A stretch of DNA of 64,000 bases from Lineus longissimus (taxonomy: Eukaryota; Nemertea; Pilidiophora; Heteronemertea; Lineidae). Shown here piece by piece: positions 48,401-60,400 of the stretch. The notes beneath the pieces are model-generated. The model was given only the letters and a program-made list of their open reading frames with translations, was not told the origin of the DNA and made no database searches. How positions within the stretch are numbered: the stretch's first letter is position 1; every line of letters begins with the position of its first letter. The position numbers and the translations under genes are program-made. Location: assembly GCF_910592395.1 (NCBI RefSeq), contig NC_088319.1:868001-932000 (forward strand). Reading direction: 5' to 3'.

Positions 48401-51400
48401 TTGGGCTAGGTCTGAATAGCATCAGGCGAAGTTACTATTTATAGCTCACAAGGTCATTTGCATAAGATATTGATGACGTTTTAGTCACGTGACAGTCGGA
48501 CATCGACACTTATTTCTACGCATTTGAGCTTATTTCAAAGTCAATTATCTTTGACCCTGCATTGTTTTTAGCATGAATGATACCATAGAGTCAGAGAGAG
48601 AAATATTCAGAACAATTATGTAGTATTTCCAACACTCGGACATGTGCCAGATTGAATCTAACTGCCCTAGTTAGAAAGCCTGAATCCATTACGAAACCGC
48701 ATTTGTCCGACATTGCCTGTAATTCAGCGATGGGGAAATAGAGGGCAGCAGCTGCAGTGACGTCATCTTCGCGGAATGCTATTCTTTCAACTGCGAGTTG
48801 AGGGGTAAAGGAACGTTACGACCAACTCACCGCTGAACAGCATAAGTCCAATGGGTTAACAATTGCTCCTAACGAAACAAAATCTCGTAAAAAAGTGATC
48901 AAATGCACCGCTGTTTGTTGGCGGTCGTGTCAGACTCGGTAAAGATAGGGGACCACTCCAGAAATCATGACTAAGTGACCATTAGTTCGGGTCGTGGATT
49001 TGGTTGAAATTGGTCATTATTTTGAGCTAGGTTACGTTGTGGCGAACTAGACTCTCGGTCGAAAGTGTCACTTGTTTCAGTGCAAGATTTATCAGCACGA
49101 CGAGTCGCCCCAACAGGCCAGGGCGCCCCCTGTGACAAAAACTGCGACCCACCGAAGTAGATTTTAATTGGAGGCGAAATAAAGGCTTTGGGGATGGTTC
49201 TGATCATGATCATTCTCTTGTTGTGTGTAACGTACATATGCTACGTGAATTGATTGAGTTTGACCCTGGCGGCGAGGTCCTAATCCAGGTTGGTATGACG
49301 AGACGGTATCCAACCGCTTGGTGAGATCCCCTGTCAAACATTATCATTAATTTATTACGTGGTCCAATCTCTCGAATTATCAGGTAAAAAAGCAGAAAAC
49401 GGTCAAATGTTTAAACCTTTCACGATGTAATCAGTGACCTACTTAATGGTCAATCGAACTTTTGGTGAGTACTAGTCATCACTGACTGATGGAAGTCCAC
49501 GAAGGTATCAATCTTGTCAACAGACCGCGGAGAGGTACATTTATTATGCCTGGGCCAAATCTGCCTGTGTCGAAGAAGATAATTTTGACTTGAGACCGGT
49601 TCGACTGGATTTTCATTGAAAATGACCTTGAGCTATAGACCCAGACTAGAATGGCTTTCAGCAGCAGATTGCAGGTAATCTACTGCTGCTTTCAGCTGAA
49701 TTCAAACAGGATTATTGAATGCTTACAAAACTGCAATAGAAGGTGTACTGGAATGAAATTTAACCACAGGCTTGCCAGAAAGTCTCGCGGGTGAATTCCA
49801 GCCATTTGTTTGTTTTCTATATTGTATCTTTGATTATGCCAATCAGCTTTTTTTGGTTTTCTTTTCACAATCACACTGGTTTTCGGAGGAAATAATCAAA
49901 TATTTTCACCCAAGCCATAAAAATATCGTCCCTTACTACTACTATAGTTGCTCACGTTAAAATCCCAACAGGCAAACTATCTTAGTAATAAAACCAAGTA
50001 AATATCACCAATGTACCGGATTCATCTTTTATTTACTGCGCTATAATCCCGAAGGCAAAATGCGGAATCTGCCGTATTTTTCTCTTCAGCATTCATTGAG
50101 ATAAACACCCAAAAAAGACTGAACCACTTTTTGCATGGAAATTTATATACCAATGCAATGTGTGTACACACGTCTTTATTCACATAAGGGGATGGGAATT
50201 TTACAATAACCAATAGTACTTAGTTATTCTATACATGATATTGTTTAGGAATTTCAATTGATGCTGAGCAAGCAGCATTGCCAGTGAAATTGGTAATCAA
50301 TAGTGTCGACAGCACTGATCACTAGAAGAACCCTTTGATCAACTCAAGGTAATTTTTCTCTAAAGCCAGGGGCGGTGAGGACCAATTTTATTGCTTCTGA
50401 ATAGGCCAACCCAAACAGAAAAAAACAAATGTGACTCGCTCTACCAAAACTAGGCGCTTGTCACATCTGAACTCGACAGGTTGATACGGACTTGTTGTTC
50501 ATTTCCCTATTGTAGACCTTTTGTGAAATCTATTACAAACTGATTTGGTCACATTTCACAAAAGGTCTACAATAGGGAAATGAACAACAAGTCCGTATCA
50601 ACCTGTCAAGTTCAGATGCGACAAGCGCCTAGTTTTGGTAGAGCGGGTCACAAATGCTCAAATCCAACTAAGACTTATAGTTGGGGAAGCGCTAATCGGT
50701 TTCTTAAAGCAAAAAGTGTTGTCTTTCTCCCACAACGGCCGATGTGGAAATATCGCCACGGCCATGCGCAACCTTTGTAATATCCAATGCGTGCCAAAAA
50801 CGAGGACAAGCGTGTGGGGTTTCTACGCTAATGGTTATTGCGATATGAAGTCACAGATCTGTCGATTGTGAGATTAAACCGTGCCCTTTATACACCTTTC
50901 CAGAAATGGGGCGCTGAGTGTCCGAAATAGTGATGTCAAAAGGGGAAACTTGGCCTTATGGTGTAGGGACAAAGGAGATAGTCGTGGTTGACCAACACAC
51001 TTGAATGCCTTTAATGACGGACAAGGGGGAAAAGTTAGTTCCAATGCAAGCCATCAATTTCGGGAAGCATGCATATATGGAATGATCGAATGGTAAATTG
51101 CTGGGCGGTGGGACATGTCGGACAGGGATGAGTATAATTCGTTAATAAGTTCCTTCCTTTAGAAACTTTCGCCAAAATAAAGGGAAGATACCTTTTCAGC
51201 GATTTAAAGTTGTGAAAGAGACGGGGATAAGAGATCGGAGAGTTGCGGAGAGTAAGACCAGACATGACAAGAGGGAACAGACATGGTTTCATCCTCCTCA
51301 AGGAGGTAGGGGACTCAGATATTGACGTTATCAACGTTACGGATGTCTTCAAACAGTTCCGGTCATTGTGATATCTCGGAGCGGTCGATAGTGATATTAG

Positions 51401-54400
51401 ACCCTTACATCCAGTACGAGTCTGAGACGGTGATGGATAAGAGATTAGTAGAAACTTTTACATGTCCGTTAGTGATGGACAGACGACATACTAGATTACA
51501 TCCGCGCTTTTAGCTGCTGAGAAGCTATCGTAAAGGAGTCTACATGTATGTCATCGGTGTCGTCAACCGGCTCCGAGAACTTGGTTGCAACAAATTTACA
51601 TATCTTGGTTACATTGAATCCCTGATCCCCTGGCAATGGAAACGTTTTCTCGCCTCCCGAGTGCACCGATGTCGACCATTTCGTCACCCCTCTATCACGA
51701 CGCAACGCTATTCCATTGTGGTCGTAGAAGCGGGGTCTACACGTTAACGTCACGGTGCAGAATCTACCCTCCACGCAGTGTGTCGACAATGCATCGACCC
51801 ACACGATGATGATGGCTGCACGGGAAGCCCTCATGGCCCAGTCGGGATTGAAATTGGAATACATGTAACATGAAAATTCAGTTCGATTTCGATGTTTTTT
51901 AAATTTAATAATTGGAACTACTTCTTCCAATGGAAGGTGACTTAGCAGCGGACATCTTGGTTGTGATTGCCTAAATAATAGAAATCTCACCTTTTTGCGG
52001 GTTTTTCCTACACTCTATTTTCTCGGGGTCGTCCCAGAGGCATTCCTGCCAGAGGCCCTCTCGGTAGCCCTCGGCTGAGAGCCATTCCGTGCTGGCGATA
52101 GAGACGATGGTTAACAGGACGGTAATTATTCCACATACTAGCGCTATGACCTGGAAATATAGACGGAAAGAATCATGAGACAATTTATAGCAAAATATGT
52201 TCGGTTCAATTTTAAGGTAATGCAGGTTATGACTTATGACACACTAAACTACTGTCGCTGGAAGTGTAGAAATAAGAATCTTTGAAACCTGTTAGCGAAA
52301 CTAGCCAGTATAGTTGCTGCTCCGGCCAACGACGGACAAGTCAGTGCAGCAGTGTACAAAGTCACTGTACGCACAACTGTATGCAAGTCGTGTAGATGAT
52401 AACGACTTCTGTCAAAGATGATATATCCCTAGAAGCGCTGCAAATTAAGATTGGGGATTGGTCTTTTTTACAGTTCATCTATAAATGTTAATTAACGAAA
52501 ATGCGCCCGTCTCATTTAAAGCTGCATGATCGCAAATGCGCCGAAAGCACATTTTACAAGATTTCCAAAGAAATGCACTGGGATAAATATCATTAATCCT
52601 AGCTGCATTGTATTGTGGCAGATGTCTGTATGAAGAAGCCATCTTAACCTCAGGCTCAGCAGACAACGGATGATCAGGACAAGAATCACAAAAGGCTGAA
52701 AAGACGTGTAAAGCCTGCAAATATATCACCAACAAAATTATGGTGAAGTCAATTGCATGGCAACGCAACAAGCGAGTTTGTAATGTATTATACAGTAAGA
52801 TGATTCAGCACAAAGAACTCGGTTATAGCTGTTTGGGAATTTAAACTTTCCTCCATCCAACTCCGGCAAACCACGACAGAAAAAAGCCCTGGACGATTTT
52901 TGCTACATGCAATCGTGATCGCATATCGTAGCGATTTAAATCGCTTGTTATGAGACACATTACTACGAAGAACATGTAGAAGAGATGGCCTCAGACTATA
53001 ATTAACTAAAATGTTGTCTTAAATTAACCAGTTATTGACAACAGGGTGAAGCTATTCAAAGATGTCTATACTTACAGAATGCTATAATGATTTTCCCTGA
53101 TTGACGCCGGAACATTTTCGGAAAACATGATCATATGAAAACTCGAAAGGTAAACGATACGATGTGACAACTAGATCTAGACGAGGATTAGAACAGAGTT
53201 TCGAACTCGCTATTCACTGTAATATGCATTCTGAAGGCGAGTTGACGGAAAAGCTTCGAATAAGTCTTCTCCGTAATTATTGAAATGGTGAAAACTACTT
53301 TTAATCAACGATACAGTTGTGACAAGCAAAGCTGATCTGCTGAAGACATGGTGGGTGTAAATGACACCAAAATGTCTCTAGACAAATCCACAACAAGATA
53401 CGAAGGAACCAGCAGTGACACACTGATACAGACATTAAGGGCTCTCATTGACTTTTACATCCCTTGTGCAGTGTACTCACTGGGATTCATAGGAAACACT
53501 ATCATTTTCATCATCATGACCAAACGACTCCGCAGTCGCCAAAACGTCGTCATGTCTTATCACTTCAGAGCGTTAGCCCTGGGGGATAACGGCGCAATAG
53601 GACTTGGATTTGGTCAAAGGTTAATACTGAATAATCTACCGAACTATGCAGATATCGGTGATTTCATCTGTAAAGAACTCAACTTCAGCTTGTTCGCATT
53701 TATCGGCGTCCATGTTTGGAATGTCGTTATCATCTCCGTCGACCGGTTTGTGGCAGTGTGCTTCCCTTTGAAAGCTGCGGCGTGGTGTACAGTCAAGAAA
53801 GCCAGGGCCTGCTATGTGTTCAATCTCTGCTTTCATCTGCTTTTTAACCTTGTAAAACTCTGGAAGTATTACGAGAAGTACCCTGCAAACCCAGACGGCG
53901 AAGTCTGCGTGAACCCACCGGAGTTCCCGCCGTGGTTTGAAGGCTTCATTTTAATGGTTTATTACGTTATAGTGCACTATTTACCTCCGATAACAGTTCT
54001 CATTCTTAATGTCGCCATTTTAATAAAATTTAAGCAACGGGGACAGAAAATGCAAAATTTCGGCGAAAGTGGAGGCCAACAGAAAACTGAGAGGCAGGAG
54101 CGCCACCTAACTATGGTGATGATGGTCGTTGCATTCACTTTCATCTTTTGTCTGGGATGTTACCCAGTCTCTGAGATTGTTCGTATATACTTTATACCAA
54201 AAGCTGTACTGGTGAGCAATATTAAAGTGCTGGTGTTAACAATTCTTCTTTTCTACCTCATCATGACTCTTAACCCCTGTCTAAACTTTTTCATCTACGT
54301 CCTGGTCAGCGCCTCTTTTAGGAAAGACTTCATGAGGCTACTTAAAATTTAGAGCGACAACTGGGGATCAATGTCAACTTTTTTCTTCGCGGGAAGGGGA

Positions 54401-57400
54401 AATTTCCGAGATACACAAACTGAACGGCTAATCCCAAGAATCTTGACAATACCAACCCCCTAAAACGCGCTACGTAGGGTTCCAACGGAATGTAGCTACA
54501 ATATATGTTTTACAAGCCTATCGGCGACAGGGTTCAATTAACTCCACGCGAGCAGAAGTGTATCAAGGCTTGGAGTTTGTTCTTGCATATTCAAAGGGGC
54601 CTTGGTTAAAGACAAACATAATAAACTCGAATTGCAACTTATCGCCATTTGAACAAATCAGTTGTACGTGTTGAGACATAAAGTCTGCTCATGTCTACCA
54701 CTGGCTAGAAGGCAGAAAACTGCGTCCTCTCCCTACAGCCAGGGTGGTCAGACGGGTCAGGGGTGTATGCCCCCTACGGCAAATATGTAGGCCTCGAATT
54801 TTGACCCCACAATGTACTGGAGTATACGTACAAATTCGAGAGTAGAATACATTATCATTACAAAATGTAGTTAACTGATCAGCCAGTATATTCAGTCGTT
54901 GGCCCATCACAACGAACTTTTATGATAAGTTTGTTGAATATCCTTAAACACTCGGTATTTTGTTATTGTATATACCATCACCGCAGTAACGGTATAGGCT
55001 GTATGTCTATAATCTGCCGCCATTTAAAATAAGCTTGTTTACACATCGATGCCTCAGCCCTGCTATTTCAAGATGTCTTTGATCATAATTTCATCCGGCT
55101 GCTACTGTAGCCAATTTGGACGTCATAATCAGAGAATGAGGAAAGTCTGTCTTGCTTTGTGTTACGTATCATCGTCTGATGCAGCAAACCGCCTGCTAGC
55201 GACGTTGCCAAAATGAACTCACAGCGACGACACGAAGTTGGTAAGCTTATCGGCGGCGCGGTGCAATTGTACTTGCCGTGTGTGACAGTCTCCTATCAGT
55301 TGGCATGAGTTTCGATATTATGAGTTAGTCCGATTCAGTGTCTGTCGTAGGCTTAGTAGTTTGCGTCTTCATATCGGCTCGGAAACGTTCAACACTTGGT
55401 CACCTTTGTGTTCCGTACATGGTCATAACCTTCATTAGATTTCAGCTTCGACATAAGCTTGCTAGCCTCTCGGCGACAAAGTTCAACTGCTTCGAATGTA
55501 CATCTAGGCTCTTTGTATGTGGGCAAATGTTTCCAAATAGAAACGTATCTGTCGAATCGAGGCTGCTGGTATAGGAGCATTTTAATGCTGAGAGGATCCC
55601 GAAAGGTACCCTTGGTGGGGATGTAAGCCAACTGGATGTGAGCGCAGTTGATGAAACTGGGACCAAATTCGAGCCTGAGCTGACCTGCTTCAGCCATGAC
55701 AGGATCGAATGACTCCAGAATGTCGCAAGCCATCACTACGGAAACAGCTCATAACATGGACCATGACATTTTGATAAAGTTGATGACCATTTTTGATTTC
55801 TACTTACCCAGCGTCGTGTTCTCTATAGGATTTATAGGAAACACAGTAATTTTCATTATCATGACGAAACGACTCCGAAAGCGCCAAAACGTTGTGATGT
55901 CTTATCACTTCAGAGCGTTAGCGCTGGGGGATAACGGCGCATTGTCTCTAGGATTCAGTCAGAGGATAATACTGTCGAGAATTCCTGCAGTCTGGGAAAG
56001 ATACGGCGATTTCTTTTGTAAAGAGCTTACCTATACCCTATTCGTGTTTTGGGGGTTTCATATTTGGAATGTAATCATAATTTCTCTCGACCGGTTTGTT
56101 GCAGTGTGTTTCCCATTGAAAGCTGCGGCGTGGTGCACAGTCAAGAAAGCCAGGGCCTGCTACGTGTTCAATCTCTGCTTTCATTTAGCTTTCAACCTGG
56201 TTAAGCTATGGAAGTACTACCAAACTCCAACATACCAAAAACCCGAATTCTGCATCAATCCGCCGGGGTTCCCATCGCGGTTCGAGGAGTTCATCATACT
56301 GTTTTTCTTCATCACCGTTAACTACGCACCGCCGATCATAGTCCTTATTTTAAATGTCTCCATTTTGGTTAAATTCAGGCAACAAGGCAGGGAATTACAA
56401 AATATTGGGGAAAGTGGTTCCCAAGAGAAATCAAGAAAAGAGCGCCATCTAACGGTGATGATGATGGTGGTCGCATTCACGTTTATCTTTTCGTTATCTT
56501 GTTATCCGATTGCAGAAATAGTTTGGAAAATATTCATACCGAAAGTTGCAGCAGCTAATCCGATGGTGATGGCTCTCAGCATTTACATTTGCAGCTTCAT
56601 CATGAACCTGAACGCCTGTCAAAACTTCTTCATCTATTTATTGGTCAGTGCCTCATTCAGGAAAGACGTCGTGTGCTTATTTAAAGGGGTACGCCGTTCG
56701 TAATCACTGGTGGTCCAGGAAAATAGAAATGCAGTTATGCACAATGCCGTAGTGCAATTACAATGCAAAAGTATTAGTCGTATCTGTGTACCTGTCTGCA
56801 CAACGGCATTGTCAACACTTATATCTATTGTGTATTATACGGATTTGAAATTACTGACTTGAAGCGCAGTTGGTAAAGAGTTTTTATCGCCCGTGCAGTT
56901 GATACGTGAAGGCTCCACAGACGTTCTGTCATTGGCATGCTATCAGCCCGCTGGCATTATCTCTGATAGCCGTTTTGGTCCTCTCCTCCCTTAATCTACG
57001 CACGCGTTAAGCTCCTAAATCGTACCCAAAGTACCTGCTTTTACCATAAATCTACTGGCGGAATGCGAGTACATCGGATGCAGCGGGCTGTTGCGTCTGA
57101 GGAAATGTGGTGACAACAACACGCTCAGTCTTATTGACCAGAGAGAGGCTGTTTAGAATGTACTTGAGGCTGTGCACGTGTACCCAGAGAATGTCCGCTA
57201 AAAGAGATAACTTGGGCGTGAGATTTACCTAGCCAGGATGATGATAACCCTGCTCGATACTTGTATAGTACCATACTAAATGCTGATCTCTGATAAAGAA
57301 CTCTAGTGTTCCGAGGCAGCTTTGGGCAGGGCTTGGGAATTTCAGGGAGCCAAAATGTTACACCTCGTTCTAAATACTGCATTTTTTTGCAGTGTTTTCA

Positions 57401-60400
57401 ATGATTCTGTTTAGAGAAGTTGTGGTCCTGCTGGAAGCTGTCTTGTATAGAAAACCAACATATCTCATGCCCAAATTGGCCCTTTAGGACAGATTAACTA
57501 CATCCGTTTAACCATTTTAACGACCTATAGCGTGTTGCCCATATTTATCACAAGAAATTCATCCTTATATCATTACGAAGTGTTAATTCTTCTTCTTTCC
57601 AAGGCACCTTGTGCTTTATCAGACCCACGCGTCATTTTGCCTCAACACAAAGCAATGGCATCATTATCAACAGTATTGGCGATGTTTCTGTGTGCGAGTT
57701 GATCATCTTTACAACATACTGCGGAGAGTTGATAAGATGAGGATGTAAACATCGATGATGCATCGAAAAGTAGCCAATATTAACTAGTCTTCATCAAGGG
57801 TTTGTTGGAAAAGGCATGGTGTTTTCCTCCTGGTAGCTGAAGGGATTTGAGACGGGCTCTCCCTGTAAGCATCTTGGTCGTAATTTATTGGCCGATCCAA
57901 GTGATCAATACTAATGATTGATAGTCGATCTGAGCAAACACGCAATGAACGTCACTTCACGTAGAGTCAATTTACTTTTTTCCTCGGTCAATACTGGGTT
58001 GTTTGCTTATACTTCTCATCGCATCTCGAGGAAGAAGTGGTTAGCCCGCAATGGCCGCTACCCTGGAAAAAGACATTTGGCTGACCAGGACTAATGGTGG
58101 CAAAGAGGTAATCCGCCTGTTTATCTGGTCGATCAACCTAAAACCGATGGGAGTAATGTGATTCGGGCGATGTTCTACCTTCCAATTTCACACCGTACGA
58201 CAAATATCATGCTGCGGACGATATCAAATAATGCGGTGTTGGCAAGCATCCCCTCCGGTCAAAATGGCGGCGCATGTTGCAAATTAACAAAGCGGAATAC
58301 GAAGCTTTTTACTTTTCTGGTACTTCGAGGTGAACGCTTTTGGAGACTGGAAGCAGAGGAGTAGGGCAGTGCTGGTACTAGTTGAATGTAGACAATAACA
58401 ATTTTGCGCTCAGGATGCCTGGACGCGAGGTTCACTTACATATAATGAGCGCAATATTGTGATTGTCCATGATCAAAGCTTACTTGACCGAAATAGATGT
58501 TTATGACCATGATCCGGTATACGACGTCGCTAATCGAAGGTGATGCTTCAGTAAGCGAGAAACAGTCAAATGTGGCCAGTGGCCAGCTGGACCACTTCGA
58601 CGATTCTGATTGGCTCAAACATTACAGTGGCCTTGCCTTGAATAGAAACGGGGGCCCTGTGTTCGGCGGTGGTAGGAGAGACTAGGTGACCGATGACAAT
58701 CGCCGGGAATTCTGCATGGTGCAAGAAGGAAACCAACCGGCGTTTGGTTTGATAGTCCCAAGTATATCTTCGTAATTTGAAAATAAGTACGAAATTCATT
58801 GCGCAGAACCGCAGTGATGAGTGAATGTACACTGCCGTCATAGCGGTGTTAACATCAGCCACAGCCAGTGCAAAACACAGTCTGAGTACACATTTAATAT
58901 CCTGTCGCAAACTTGCCTGTCGATACAGCTCGCATAACCAACCACAAGTAACACCAATAAGTGGTGTTTTTACGTTATCTTGAGCATGACAAACTGCTAA
59001 AGTGAAGCACTCTTTGTGATAAACACGTCGATGATTTCGGGGTATAAGTCAGTCGGTTCGCCTTCCTTCTATTTCATACTGAATGCAGAGCTGCCATAGA
59101 TTGGCAACGAACAGTAAGAAACCCAATAAGAGTTTTTCCCGAGATATAAAACGAACTTGACAACTACTTGAGCATGTTGAAGCAAGAACTGCGCTCTCTC
59201 TTGGAGGAGTAGGTCGTTAATCTGTTCAGAGCAAGTCGGTCGGTTCGCCTTCCTTCTTTCAAACTGACAACTGATCAAAAATGGAACACAGATTGACAAT
59301 CAACTGGAAGTGTCTCAAAGTATCACGAGTTTTTCACGATACCACGAACACGGTAAACTACTCCAACGAAACACACTACTCTTTGAGACAGTAGGTCGGC
59401 GTTCTGTTGGAGCATGTCTGTCGGTTCGCCTTCCTCCTATTTCAAACCGAATGCTGATCAATTGTAGATCACAGATTGACAATCAGCTGTAAGAAACCCA
59501 ATAGAAACCGACTAAGGAGATTTTTCCGACTACACGAACATGGAGACTGGTTGACCTTGTTGAGTGAAGTAGTGCTCTCTCTTGGACACGTAGTCGATGT
59601 TCAATGTTCTTTACTGCGGGCAGGAGCAGCCAAGCTGTGGAATAGTCTTCTAAAATCTCTACAGGAAATCCAGTCAAGTTGCTATGGGGCCATCAATGAT
59701 TCTATGATGTTAAGATCAGCAACAAAGCACACCACTTGGCCCCACCATCTTATCGTACCCCCCTTGCACTTTATGTATCGGCCTGCAGCCACCACTGTCG
59801 ATGCAGTGTTACGTCCAACGAAGGAATAGCTAATTGGATATACTGCCCTTGTTTTTATCATCGATCTTTCTCGGTCTATAATGCCGACTGGAAATAACAT
59901 TCCGGAGACACACATCGTATGCACATGGTATGTGTATATAAACTGTTAACACGCGGGGAACTTGGAGGCTTTTTCATTTGGTGGACCGGATGCATATTGC
60001 TTTGGTTTCATGAATCTGACTTGATTTTCAGGATCTTAGTCCACAACAGCAGGCCAACATTTACGGTCAATTCTCATACAACTTTACAAATCCAGAGATA
60101 TTTCATGCAGAATATCTGACGACCTAGCGTGACAACAACAATATGGACACCAAACATGAAGTACGAGCTTACTGCAAAGTCGACGAGACAATGAATTATG
60201 GCGAGAATCGAGATGGCACGGAAAGGAAAAAAACAAAACAGACGAATGTCGAAACCTCACACAAGAAGATTCATCACCAAAAAAACCCACACCATATCCA
60301 ATATTTTGTAGTTAACCATACCATACCAATTCATTGGAGCTATTCACTGATGACTCCTCCCAGTTTTAGTTTCGTGAGAGCAACTGTTAAAATGTTATGA

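Larger units (their letters stand above)
43079..51990. other. Second intron of the TMEM47-like gene, 8.9 kb
   Basis: No recognised gene lies inside. A GC-richer patch is at 43100-43720. A minus-strand frame at 43837-44121 begins with a signal-peptide-like segment but has no family match. Repeats are listed separately at 44315, 46869 and 50430. The rest is AT-rich non-coding sequence. Confidence 0.5.

Noticed and set aside
58566-58910. Minus-strand frame with RLCFALAVADV, resembling GPCR TM2
   Set aside because: No other receptor motifs or helices follow; one hydrophobic stretch is not enough.
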